Source: Larix sibirica
Lineage: Eukaryota; Streptophyta; Pinopsida; Pinales; Pinaceae
Reading direction: 5' to 3'
Assembly: GCA_004151065.3 (NCBI GenBank)
Contig: NWUY0300003362.1
Location: forward strand, 22,578-44,373
Length of the DNA: 21,796 bases
The notes beneath the pieces are model-generated. The model was not told where the DNA came from. It was given only the letters and a program-made list of their open reading frames with translations, and made no database searches. The stretch's first letter is position 1. Every line of letters begins with the position of its first letter. This document shows positions 8,778-19,371 of this stretch, piece by piece. Both the position numbers and the translations under genes were made by a program.

Positions 8778-10969
8778 TCAATTGTTGAAGATCATAAAAG
8801 AGGGTTAAGGCATCTAGTTGTCTCTACAACCCCTTTAGAGATGATGTTAAGAGGACCACATTGTTAGCAAAGAGCAAGATGGATATCAAGACCTAGTGGA
8901 GAAGGCACCCATCACTATCATGAATGTGCTCTTGAAGGAAGGACTCTAGCTAGTCTGATGAAGTCTAAGATCCCATGCATTGTACAAAGACGACCAAACC
9001 GACTCATATAACCTCATAATGGTAATCAAAAGGATCTCGAAAATGCCAATGTCTTTGAGCCTCTAGAATAAGGCTACTTTGGGTACAGAATCAAATGCCT
9101 TCCGAACGTCTACAAAGCAACAAGTACACTTTCAAAGAGTGGTGGGGTGCCTCCTCAATGATGGCCCAAAGCATAAGAATGTGGTCAATGGTCTAGTGCA
9201 TCGATCTGAATCCAGCATGTCCTATAACCCTGAGTTGTCTTCACTCAAGCTCCCTAAAAAGCTACATGTGGTCGATGATAGCATATAATTTGGAAAAGGT
9301 GTGGCCAACCATGATCGTTTTGTAGTTATTGGTATCTGTACTAGGACCTTATTTATGGATCAGATGTATAATGTGATATAACCATGGTCCTAGAAAACCT
9401 ACATTGACCACGTGGTTAAACAAATCTGCTAGGTGGCAGTCGAGTGCACGGAGACCATGCTTGAAGAGTTCAACCTGGAACCCTTCCTCATCCACTGCTC
9501 TATTGGAACTCATGGCCCAAACAACCTCCTGGATATCATGGCAAGTGAACAAGTAGCAAGTGGGGAGGGAGAGGTAACCTGGATAAAAGGTTGCCCGAAG
9601 ATGTCATAGAGGGAAGAGGTGTGGGAGAACAAAGAATTTGGATCAAGATCGAGCGGGAGATGTGAGTGGCAGGGGAAAATGGTGCACCATAATTTTTGGG
9701 GGTAGTGTATAGGGGAAGTTCTCAGTTCCCATCTCCTACGGGAAATGAAGAGGCGTTTCTTGTGGAGGAGGAGTCAGCAGTAGGAAGCTTTATCGAGGGG
9801 GTAGGAGGGACGACCAAGAGTGAAGGCATGTCGAAGTTGGGTGTGGATGCGCTTGCAATCCTCGTCATACCATTGGTTCATGGGGTAGACCGTAGGACCC
9901 AATTTTTAGGGAAGGGGAGGTAGAACGAGTGAAGTGGGGGTATGTTTTAAGGGCCACATCCCAGATGATATATGAAAGATAGGTGTACTTGACAAAGGCA
10001 AATTCGAGGGAAGCAAATCTAGATACGAAAGGGAGCATCTGGCAAAGGGCGAAAGTGAAGGTGTCGAGGTCTCCCTTCGAAAAGAGCATAGCGGCTCGAG
10101 GTGACCCCGAAGAGAGGATAGGGGGATCAAGGGAGGAGGGGTGTCAATTTGAAGGGAGAAGGAGAGGAAAGGATTGTTAGCCAGAGGAATGGGGGTTACC
10201 AAGAAGTGATGAATGAAGGGGAGTAGGTACCTATTAGAAAGGACATAATCCACCACATTCTGACAGCCATTGTGAGGTTGGCAAGTTAAGGAACGAGTCA
10301 TCAGGAAGCAAGGGAGGTCGTTAAGGATCCGTAGATCATGGGATTCTCCAAGCCACAGGAGCTGCCTACCATACCCTATAAAAGAGGCCCCAAAGCATCA
10401 TCAGATGATCGATGAAGTCCCACTGAAGCTAGATCAATCTCTTGAACAAAAAACACATCCTTAGAGCGATCATGAAGAGGGACCTAAAGGGCCCTGGAGT
10501 GGGCATTAAAATCACCCCAAAGGATGACCTCCCCTACTACAGAATTTTGAGTGATGCCAAAATATACATCCGAGTATGGGTCGCCATTGACCTCCTCGTC
10601 ATTGATAGTGAACTGAGATGAGGCTGGGGAAAATTAACAAATGGCTATGTAAATATCCCTGAAGAGAGGGGGTGACCTGTTGAGACAAACCCACATGAAC
10701 CTGGCAAACTCATCTACTGCAATCAAAGAGAGCCTACCACAAAGGGAGTCTCTCACTAAGCATGCCACTCCACCGAAACCACAAACCCCACCAAAAGATC
10801 AACTTTCCTTTCAACAAGCAGAGAACCAACGATAACATGTAATGTCTGGAAGTGGTTCGACGAGACTGTCATGGGTCTCAATCATGAAGAGGAGATCCAA
10901 CAAAGCAATAGCATTGTATAGCATACCCGATGATGACCGAAATGACCCATTATTGTTCCAGCATCCCAC
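8778..10969 (-). mobile_element. LINE RT and endonuclease remnant, copy B
   Basis: Second copy of the minus-strand LINE described at 1507-3845, starting inside the RT after the KTKVMIFN block. It has the same lesions: FANN for YADD at 8860-8871, ANN for SDH at 10173-10181, and the same stops. Motif A (FVDVRKAFDS) is at 9087-9116, GDFNAH at 10499-10516 and CWNNNGSFR at 10937-10963. The shared lesions show that copies A and B derive from one broken element rather than two insertions. Confidence 0.88.
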
Positions 10970-11297
10970 TGAAACCCCAACAGCTTGCCTCCTCCAACAG
11001 GCTAGTCATTTAAAGAACCCAAGTAGAGAATACCCAAAAGGTGGGGAATCGCAAATGATGGCTCGGAGGTCTCAAATGACTACCCATTTCCCTAATGGTT
11101 GTGCTGATACAACTAGTTCCTTGGAGCATTTCAGCTCAACAACCTAGGATCTCATGAGATCGGCATCTAGGAAAATCTTAGCCGACAAAGAGAACAACCT
11201 TCGTTTAGCTCGAAGGGCTCAAAGTCGTCACCTACAAATTTGAACTGGATAAGGAAGATCATTGTTCCTAGAATGAAGCTGAGGTCTCATTAAAAAA

Positions 11298-11495
11298 AAA
11301 TGCTTTGCTGAGAAGCAAATCCTAGGCAACTCCTTTTTGAATCTATGCTTCAACACTATGATATATCCCATCAGTCCTAAGTTATTAATTTAAGCATAAT
11401 GCTTTGCTGAGAAGTAAATCCTACACAACTCCCTCTTGACTCTAGGATTTATTGTGATTATCTATCCCACCAATTCCAAGTTTTTAAACCAGTAT
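11298..11495. repeat. 99-bp direct repeat, two units, copy B
   Basis: Counterpart of 4174-4371; units start with AATGCTTTGCTGAGAAG at 11299 and 11398. No difference from copy A was noticed. Confidence 0.8.
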
Positions 11496-12563
11496 TTTCC
11501 AGAGGGATGTTCGAGGCATAAGTTCCCTAAATATCGACTAGAGACACTAGTAAGCATGGGCCTCATCCATTTCAAGCAGCATAATAGTAGGAACTTGAGC
11601 AACATTATGGGAGAAGTAAAAGCAATGCAAAATAGCAGCTCCAAGAGACCTTTAGATTTATAAAGCAATGGACTACAACTAGAAAATCATAATACCACAA
11701 TTTTTTGGTATTAAATTCCTTCAATATTTCTATTAATCATACTACAAATTTTAATTTATCTGGAAGGTGAAACAAAGTCAAGAATGCCTGAAACAAATAT
11801 AATAATATTATCGATCTTATGAGATAAGGTAAGAGAAGACAACTTTATTGATGTCCAATAAATTACTAGGTCAATGCTCAAAAGTACATCCAATATTGGT
11901 ACATAGTAGGAGTGCAAAACCAACTACTATTGTTACTCTATCAAAAGAAGAAAACCAAAGAAGTCCAAAGTTAAAAGAAAAAGTGCAAATAAATGCAGAA
12001 AACAAAACAAAACCATGACAAGTAGAAAGCATGTCAAGGAAAGTTAGAATTAGAGGCCAAGGCAAAATGAGTGGAGAGAGACGGCTCCTCAACCAAGTCA
12101 TAAACCACTGTGACGGGGTCAATGCACTCCTTGATAGTGTCCTCTAGAGGGTACATAGGGTCAAGGCAGCCTCACATGTGTTCCATGGAGAAACACTAGA
12201 TTGAGAAAATCCATCACTCCTAACATACAAGGTTAGGGGGAAGAAACTCCAAATGGAAGACTGGTTGCTTGATCAAACCTAGAGAGTTGTGCTCTATGCC
12301 AAGAGAGTCCAACACTTGGACATCCTATAGCTAATCTACCTGTTGGTCTCATTATCTCTACCCTGGGCTCTAAAACGAGAGCTCCTCAGAAGTCTTGTAG
12401 AAGGTGATTGACCCAACAAAAAGGGAGATCAAGGGAAACCCAAGGTTTCACTAATTCTATGTCTAGAGAGGGGTAAGCCTTAGCTTGTTGTTTGTTGCCT
12501 TGAGCAAACCATAAAAAAGAGGTGATCCCCCTAATGGCCTATGTTTGATAAGGGCCCAACAAC

Positions 12564-13134
12564 ACAAGGACTGTAATCTATGCCTAGAAATCTCCCTTGT
12601 GAAAAGAGGTAGGCATCTCTGGTTTGGTTAATGAAAGAATGTGGAGAGGAAGCCACCTGAGTTCACAGTTAAACCTCCCTCTAGTCTCATAATAAATGGG
12701 GCATTTAAAGATGAGATGCTCCTCTAACTCAAGTCTCCTATAAGTAGCATAGCGAGCAAGTCCTATCAAGGCATGGGATGTGACGATCAATCTCAACATA
12801 AATCCGATGAGAACCTACCCAAAACTATATGAGGAGGATACCAAGGTCATGCATCCAATGTTGGCACATATATGCAACATTGACAATAAGGTCATCTCTC
12901 ATTTAAGTTAAGTGCTTCGAATAATAACCCATCATGGGGCTATAACCTTAAAGATATATAATCCAAGTGACCTAGATGTACTCCCAATAGAAGTCCTCTT
13001 TAATCCTTAAATGGCCACCCACTAAAGTACCCTAGATGCCTCTGAAAACCAAGAACACATATGTCTAAATGGGTCTAGAAGGGCAATAGCCTCATAGGCA
13101 CAAAGATCAAGGTAGAGGTACCTATCCCTTTCCA
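12564..13134 (-). mobile_element. LINE ORF2 C-terminal remnant, second element, copy B
   Basis: Counterpart of 5440-6010. The zinc-binding block EEHLIFKCPIYYETRG lies at 12677-12724, and the same frameshift separates it from the upstream CSLC. The only nearby difference between copies is A4958/C12082, outside the recognisable coding part. Confidence 0.78.
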
Positions 13135-13150
13135 AGAGTCACTTAGATAT

Positions 13151-14374
13151 TGTTGATGCCCAACATCAAAATGCTTCCGAAGAGGTTGAAGCATGATGCC
13201 AAAGGCGCACCTACTGAAATTTTTTGCAAAGTCAATGCCATCATTGTCCAATCAGTGTCATGTCATGGAGATTTGTAGTTCCTCACCCTTGACATCGTCA
13301 TGTCAAAGTTTCTATGTCATTAATTTTGGCTCATCATGCAGGTCACGCCCATATTTTATTTGGCCAAAACCGAGTCCATTTGACCCTTTCGATAGTCTGT
13401 CAAAGTTTCGGCAAGAGTATGCATTCTAAGTCAAGACAACTAATTAAATTGCCAATTTCGCATCTTCCATTAATTCGCTAGCTACACTCATCAATCATCA
13501 TCCTCATCGTGTCTATGGTCATAAAGTTTGAAAGATCTCCAAGTAAATCCTTGGCAAAATTTCACCAATCTCCACCATTTTGAAATAAGAAAATAGCCAT
13601 CCTCCTTGTAAAAATCCCTTTCCTAAGTCCCCTTCCCTAACCCATTAATAAAGGTAAAATTTAATAACCCCCATCATTTACCCATATTTTAATGAAAAAA
13701 TTCCTTACCCCTAGATCCCAAATTATCACCTTCTATCACTTTTCCCTAAACCTTACCTTTAAATCCATCCCATTTTTTTACATTAAGTGAAAATAAAATA
13801 TACCCCTTTGCAATGATTACCCTATGATCCTCTTATCCTTATCATTTTATTATACCAAGGCAAATTCTCCCTTAACCTCACGTAATTCTCCATTTTAAAA
13901 AAAAGACAATGTAATAAAGTCCTCTTTCAAAATAAATCCCCTTTTCTCCTTTATTGGAAAGTGACCTTTTTGTCCCCTTTCAAGCCACCCTTTAACCTTT
14001 TAAAATATATTTATAATCCCTCTACCTTACATTCATGCATCTCAAGTTCCTTTTATCTATCCTTTTTCCAAATCCCTTAAGTCTCACGCATCCCAAAAAA
14101 ATACATGTATTAAAGGGCCTCTTGTCCAAAGGAGGAAATTCACGTATAGAAGGGGGAGTTCTCTTATGAAAAGGTCTCTCCACTCCTAAGTTTGTCATTC
14201 TCATAAATAAAACTAAAAAAGGAGTCTTTTAAATGAGGATTCAGTTGAATGTGGGTAGTTTTCCAAGAAAAGTTATTGATCCAAAATGTTGTTATCCAGC
14301 TTCGGTTGGCATGTTTCAAATTATGAGAGTGGGCACTTTATTTTGCATGAAGTTGAACATTATAAATTAAAGGA
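13151..14374. other. AT- and pyrimidine-rich tract, possibly LTR-derived, copy B
   Basis: Counterpart of 6027-7250, with no differences noticed. It has the same abrupt TGTTGATG start after the LINE remnant, and I again see no gene or CA terminus. Confidence 0.25.
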
Positions 14375-14975
14375 ACCTAACCAAAACCACGTCGCCTTTC
14401 ATGTTCCAAGCGTTCACTGCTAAAGGCGTGACATTAAATCGACCTTAGGGCACAAGGATCCAGATTTTTTATGCAGTATTTTAGAATACTGAAATTCAAG
14501 AAAATTAAATGATGTCGTTGGAGGGAATCAATAAAGGATACGAGGACTCCCAAAAGAGTAGGCCTGATGTAGTCAAGAGCATCCACGAGTAGGCTAGACA
14601 ATGTAACAATCAGGGAAGAGGTAACGCAGGGTTTGTCAAATATACGTTGCACCCACTCATATCGTCAGCGAGCAGGAAGTCGTTTGACAGATCGTAAAAA
14701 AAAGGAAAATACAAAAACATCAAGGCTGGAAAACACATCATAAAACACCCGTTGGCAGACTTTGACAAGAAAAAATGCAGCAACATAAAGAGCAAGAGTG
14801 CAGAGACAACAGAGGTGACAACCCCAAGCTAAATACGATAGCAATGAATCGTTTCACTCACAACCAAGAGGAACTCAGGGACATAGTAGACCTGGCGAAG
14901 ATGACAATCAAGAGAAAACCCAACAAACGAGATAAGAAAAGGTAATTTTATTAATGCCAAAATGGCCACAAACAA

Positions 14976-15413
14976 TCACATATCAATGCAACGCGCAGGC
15001 AATTTCGACAGCCAGGCTACAAGCACCAACGAGAAAAGGAATGATGAAAAGAGAAGTGGCGGGGGGCTCTTTCTCGAACCTCTGATGCTGCCACAACCGT
15101 TGCCAAGAAACCACCACCCACGTAGCCAATTCCAAGCAGATGACAAAGGGGCTGAGGATACCATCCACGCATAACTCAGCACATCCAATAAATAGCGGAT
15201 ATTTACGCCCAGGGACGAGAGAATCCATTTCCACGCAGTGACAGGAATGAAAGCAATGCAGAGAGGGAGGGTGTAGAAAATGAAAAGAGAGTTGGTGTTT
15301 GGTGGAGAAATAAAACACCATAACTCCACAAACACACTAGTGCCATATACAGGCATTTTGCACAGTCGACTGGCAATCACATAAGACAAAACGTAGAGGA
15401 TGACTAACGCCAA
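14976..15413 (-). CDS. Hypothetical hydrophobic protein, doubtful, copy B
   Basis: Identical translation to the frame at 7852-8289. Its persistence is not evidence of selection because the whole block is nearly identical. In this copy, upstream minus-strand sequence continues into unique DNA, so this is the copy in which to seek a complete gene model. Confidence 0.2.
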   Translation of the reverse strand: MALVILYVLSYVIASRLCKMPVYGTSVFVELWCFISPPNTNSLFIFYTLPLCIAFIPVTAWKWILSSLGVNIRYLLDVLSYAWMVSSAPLSSAWNWLRGWWFLGNGCGSIRGSRKSPPPLLFSSFLFSLVLVAWLSKLPARCIDM

Positions 15414-15497
15414 TCAAGGATACATTGTCTCCATTTTGTGTTTACCGATGCTCTCAAGACGATCCCTCCTTCCAGCCAAGGGGTGATGCTACCTCCA

Positions 15498-15860
15498 CTA
15501 GAAGCTTATCATAGCAATTGAAGTGACTCTGATTTCATATTTCTCGTATCCATTGCCCCTCGATAAGAAAGGCTCTTCGATGCAATTATGTTCAACCAAG
15601 GAATCGAGTGCCTCACCACTTAACATACTCAGAATGGTGTCGCTTTCAAGTCTTCGACCAACAAATTTGCAAGGCCGCGCCACGATTTGGCTAGCTCTGA
15701 AGTTCAATCCTGTCTCGGTGCTTGCATCTTTGCCGAGGAATTTATGCATGAAGAAAAGAAATAGAATGGGCATGAGCTAACAAAGAACCCATGGATACAC
15801 GCATTCTATCATTATATATGGTCCCATGACAACTTCTACATAGTTGGATTCATTCTTCGA
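15498..15860 (-). pseudogene. Possible decayed exon(s), unrecognised, copy B
   Basis: One minus-strand frame carries SKNESNYVEVVMGPYIMIECVYPW, a stop, then the 91-codon stretch with ASQIVARPCKFVGRRLESD and SGEALDSLVEHNCIEE. Against copy A it shows Arg for Trp (G15677) and Tyr for Phe (T15841). The bases TTCTTTGTTAG just before CTCATGCCC, read on the minus strand, could be a 3' splice site that would remove the stop, but no matching 5' site is convincing. Family unknown. Confidence 0.25.
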
Positions 15861-16051
15861 TGTTCTTAATATATCTACCTAATTCATTTTGAGCAGAGAT
15901 CCCTTGCTTACAGTAATTAAGATATGGCATATCTAATTGTATCAAGGAGCGCATCGCTACCCCACAACTTCACAAGCTTCATCATCTCGATAGCAAGGTT
16001 GTTCGGTGAGGATCAATGTCGAAGGAGAGTACTTAAGTAGTCCAAAATATT

Positions 16052-16627
16052 CTACAAACAATGATAATCCAACATAATCAGTTCAATCGATTCCTCAAGT
16101 TGCAGGGATCTAATTTGAAGCTGCCAGTGAGTTATTGCATCTGACCAGGGAACGATGATCCTAGTGTTCATTTCCCTTGCCAAGAAAATATTTTTGAGAA
16201 GTGTATCTGAAGACAAAGTTATTTATGCATTTACACTCGTGCCTTTCATCTCTACTTTGTTTGTTTGCGAGTTCTGATTTTATGAGAAATTTGAACCAGT
16301 ATTGAAATAAGATAAAAATAAGTACAACAAAGCAGTTTTATTTTCTTGTCGATGTTTCAATCTATGTCCGAGGGTGAGTGTCGGTTACTACGGCTTACCC
16401 TCCTTCCGGATGCACTTGCAAAACTGGAATGTCAACAGATGCAACAACCTTTCAACTCTCGGTAGTTGCACCTTTTGCCTTCCTTCATGACAGTTGCTGA
16501 AACACTTCACTTGCATTGCCACAGCCTTCAAAAGCTCGACTAAGCTGTCAAAATCAACATCTCGCATCGAAGGTAAGAGGCAAGTACTGCTAGCTTTCAC
16601 TTCTACCATATTCCCCCTCCTACTCAA
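16052..16627 (-). CDS. Candidate two-exon minus-strand gene or gene relic, unrecognised
   Basis: Exon 1 runs 16627 down to 16399: an ATG and 76 codons plus one base, with DFDSLVELLKAVAMQVKCFS and VERLLHLLTFQFCKCIRKE. It ends at GGAGG|GTAAGC, a good 5' splice site. A 192-bp AT-rich intron (16398-16207) ends in TTGTCTTCAG. Exon 2 (16206-16052) joins in the same phase, the split codon giving Asp, and reads FLAREMNTRIIVPWSDAITH and LQLEESIELIMLDYHCL before TAG. The joined frame would encode 127 residues. Past that stop the frame still looks coding (NILDYLSTLLRH, then NNLAIEMMKLVKLWGSDALL) with more stops, which suggests a decayed longer gene. The leucine-rich, amphipathic character recalls the N-terminus of a plant NLR-type protein, but I cannot confirm any family. 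A later ATG (residue 7, MVEVKASS) is an alternative start. Confidence 0.35.
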
Positions 16628-16667
16628 TTGTCCATGAGCCTAACAGGCGATGATTACAAGTAAGGAT

Positions 16668-16691
16668 ACAGTCCAGGCTACAGTCCAGGCC
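16668..16691. repeat. 12-bp direct repeat
   Basis: ACAGTCCAGGCT at 16668-16679 is followed at once by ACAGTCCAGGCC. It lies about 40-65 bp upstream of the ATG of the minus-strand candidate gene. No function is assigned. Confidence 0.6.
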
Positions 16692-16849
16692 CATCCATTA
16701 AGGTGAAGGCAGAGTGTCCTTCCGCTGGAGGTACGTTCTGTTTTCGTGCATACATTTCGTTTTCTCCTGTATATTTTCTCTATTGACATTTTCATGCACA
16801 CAGGTTACTGCATGACAATCTGAGCGAGAAGTCCTCTTGCTATCTCAGT

Positions 16850-17785
16850 TTCACCCAGATGAATCTGAGTTGTTGAGAATTGCGTAGGGTCTCAAAAACC
16901 TCCCTTTCTCAGGGATTAAATCAACCGCGGCCTATTGTACTGATGACTATCAAATTCCATCCTTTAATAAAATCTGATTTTGGACATATCTGCGACTTCC
17001 TCCATTTCTCATTTTTATTTCTATACTAACATGTACACAAAAAACTACTGATTTTTAACCTTAGTCGCAGACTATTCCGGCACTTCATAATTTAGACAAA
17101 AGTAGCCATTCCGTAGATTTTTGAACATGATGTTATTTCATGCAAACTGTTTTATTTATTGAATTTATTTTCAGCAGACAACTAATCCGCTAAGTTCACT
17201 ATTTTTCATTAATATCACTGCATTTACGAACTGAAATCTTTGATTGCATTTGAAAATTTGCAAAACTGAGTGCAATGACAAATTTCTTTTGCATAACATT
17301 AAATGCTATTAAAACTACTTAGACGTTAGCAGAATACGAATTATTACTTCATTTTTATGCAAATGACACATACACTAAGTTTATGTTTTATCTAGTTCAA
17401 TTATTTCAATTTATCAAACTTAGACTTTGACGTGCAATTAAAAATTCCAAGATTAATGAAACTGAATATTTCCTTCTACACAATTAAAGATGCTACTTTT
17501 ATTTACACAAGCATCAGAATAGATTTAATTATCGATGCATTTACATGCTTGCAACTAACCGTTAATTCCTTTGCCTTTACGTTATTTTGTAAATATTTTA
17601 TAAGTTATTTCTTCTAACTTTTCATTAGGCAATCAATTTCTATTTCTGAAATTAATGCATACATGGTTAAATAAGTCTCATTTAGATTCATTAATGGACT
17701 AAGATTCTTGTTTTGAAAGCATTCTAATATTTCATCAAGCTAATCCAACCTCGCTTTCATTTTGTTTATGAACTTAACTACATTG
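16850..17785. other. AT-rich non-coding stretch
   Basis: Nearly a kilobase of AT-rich sequence with stops in all frames. The plus-strand frame at 17432-17617 is a Phe/Ile/Thr-rich chance product. No repeat, RNA gene or regulatory signal was identified. Confidence 0.5.
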
Positions 17786-17937
17786 ATCAACCCATGATTA
17801 TCCTATCTACCCGGGGACTCTAAACGCAACCCGGGCTTCCATTCTCTACCTCCCCTTGAATATCAACCCATGATTATCCTATCTACCCGAGGACTCTAAA
17901 CGCAACCCGGGATTCCATTCTCTACCTCCCCTTGAAT
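17786..17937. repeat. 76-bp tandem duplication, two units
   Basis: ATCAACCCATGATTATCC starts at 17786 and again at 17862, an exact 76-bp offset, and both units end in CCCCTTGAAT. The units differ at only a few positions (for example CCCGGGGAC against CCCGAGGAC), so the duplication is recent. Each unit contains a CCCGGG palindrome. Confidence 0.9.
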
Positions 17938-17989
17938 ATCCCTCCAAGTGTGTTTAACGTGTTGTTGCCTGAACCGTGTTGTTTTGAGC

Positions 17990-18290
17990 ATCAACAAAAA
18001 TCAAACTTTGTGGAGCAAAAATATGAGTATGAAGATGGACTCCAGGCACAAAAGATGGTCCTCAAACTCCTCTTGGAAGATGGATCAAGGAACTGTGTCT
18101 GTTGCCAATCAATGATACATAGTAGCATAAGGATCTGCACTCTCTCCAATCATGGGCCTCAAACTCCTTGGTCAGATAGACGAACTATCCATTGCCAACC
18201 AATGATGCATTATAACATAAGAGCCTACACTCTCTAACCTCGTAAACATAAAGGACAATAGGTCAAATGATTGTATCCACAAAGTGCAAC
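17990..18290 (-). mobile_element. Short LINE ORF2 remnant, internally duplicated
   Basis: On the minus strand the frame VDTII-stop-PIVLYVYEV (about 18225-18275) matches the DTLIRPTVLYGSGVWG block of the LINE at 1215-1266. The plus-strand string GGATCTGCACTCTCTC near 18131 also occurs at 1167 in that LINE. Below it, ERVQILMLLCIID resembles the next block (ERVQILPCHIIR). An imperfect duplication of about 90-97 bp (18050-18145 and 18146-18240) repeats this second block. The remnant is too short to say whether it belongs to the same family as the other copies. Confidence 0.55.
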
Positions 18291-18491
18291 AAATTCAAAC
18301 ATTCTATGTAAGATATTTACAACATAATAGCATTTCTAGACAAATTTTCAAATGCTCACTGGGAGATCTCCTATATAGAACAACAACTAATTTACATCCA
18401 CAACAAATGCTTTACCTTGTTGCCATTCATTGTGAGTCGATACTCATAGAAGATAAATCCATAAGAAATTGGTTCAACAACAAAAAAATTT

Positions 18492-18623
18492 GCAAGCCTT
18501 GAGTGTTCACGACTGAAATAGTGTTGTAAAAGTCAATGGGTTTGACCCAAACTTCATGCAAGCCTTGAGTGTTAGTGCCTGAATTAGTGATACAAAACTC
18601 ATTGTGTTTGACCTGAACTTGTC
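18492..18623. repeat. 66-bp tandem duplication, two units
   Basis: GCAAGCCTTGAGTGTT starts at 18492 and 18558, a 66-bp offset. The units share GGGTTTGACCCAAACTT / TGTGTTTGACCTGAACTT cores but have diverged noticeably. The duplication sits at the left edge of a non-coding stretch (18490-18900) with recurring GAGTTTTTGCCAAG, CCAAGTTTT and CTCGAG words, which looks like a dispersed repeat, not a gene. Confidence 0.8.
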
Positions 18624-19371
18624 GGCCAAACCCAGCTTGGCCCAAAAAACAAGCCGAGTTAATATGGTGGAAAGTCAAATTCATGACTCATGAACTGCAA
18701 GTTTGACTCGAGTACTCTCATGTCAATGGAGATTTTCTCGAGTATGAGTTATTCGCAAGTTTTTCCCCATTGTAATTGAATTATTTTTCAAAATAAATTG
18801 TATTAGCTGAGTTTTTGCCAAGTTTTTTCAAAGTCTAAACCAATATTTTACACTCCAACCTCAGCAAGCTTTTTGTCAAGCCAAGTTTTGTAACACTGGC
18901 CTAATTCTCTAAAGAGAAGGGGAAGAATTGCCTCAGATTGTTATATGTGCCCAACAATAAATGTGGCTAAATTATTACAATGTGTATCCAGTACTTTATA
19001 CAAATGGTAAGTTTATTTACAACTTTTCTACAGTGTGGGATGGCAAATCATTCTGCATATTGAAAGACTAGGCAGTTTAACACATAAAACTTATAAGAGC
19101 CAACATTATACCCAAATTTCCAACTTTCTTCTACACAAACTGAAAAATGCCGAATGCATTGGCCTCATCTAGACATGATAATGTCCCACTACCTGTTCAA
19201 ATTCTGGAGATGGAAATGCAATAAAGAGGCAAACTCATTGACTTAAGTTACATACTCACACATATCTTCTCCAACTACTAGTTATACATAAAATGAATGG
19301 AATATAGTACATTTCCAAAGGCAAAATCATCATGAGTACATCTCAGAAAATAGGTCTTGTGTCCAACATAC
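18624..19371. other. Repeat-like and intronic sequence
   Basis: No gene is seen. 18624-18905 carries CTCGAG, GAGTTTTTGCC and CCAAGTTTTGTAACACTGG words typical of a decayed dispersed repeat; I cannot name the family. 18906-19371 is AT-rich. On the minus strand it follows the 5' splice site of the symplekin-like exon, so it would be the start of that gene's next intron. The next symplekin exon was not found down to about 18240. Confidence 0.45.

Larger units (their letters stand above)
8778..15900. repeat. Large near-identical direct repeat, copy B (7,123 bp)
   Basis: Copy B of the block at 1654-8776. It begins at the first base after the N and runs without interruption into unique sequence at 15901 (CCCTTGCTTACAG). 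If the duplication is an assembly overlap, this copy with its right flank is the one to keep, since it is contiguous with about 5.9 kb of downstream sequence. Confidence 0.97.

Noticed and set aside
1654-15900. LTR retrotransposon with 7.1-kb direct repeats, or a segmental duplication
   Set aside because: The repeats are far too long for typical LTRs, have no internal region between them, and meet exactly at an N. An assembly overlap explains all of this.
16731-16803. Possible 73-bp plus-strand intron, GTACGT to CACACAG
   Set aside because: The splice-like ends are good, but the flanking plus-strand sequence gives only short frames (ending GYCMTI then stop) with no recognisable product, and it lies just upstream of the minus-strand candidate. 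73 bp is also near the lower limit for plants.
17932-18237. Plus-strand 101-codon frame
   Set aside because: It starts with TTG, spans the end of a tandem duplication, and is antisense to a LINE remnant.
17786-18623. CRISPR-like or satellite array
   Set aside because: Each repeat has only two units, with different unit lengths and no regular spacers; this is a plant nuclear context.
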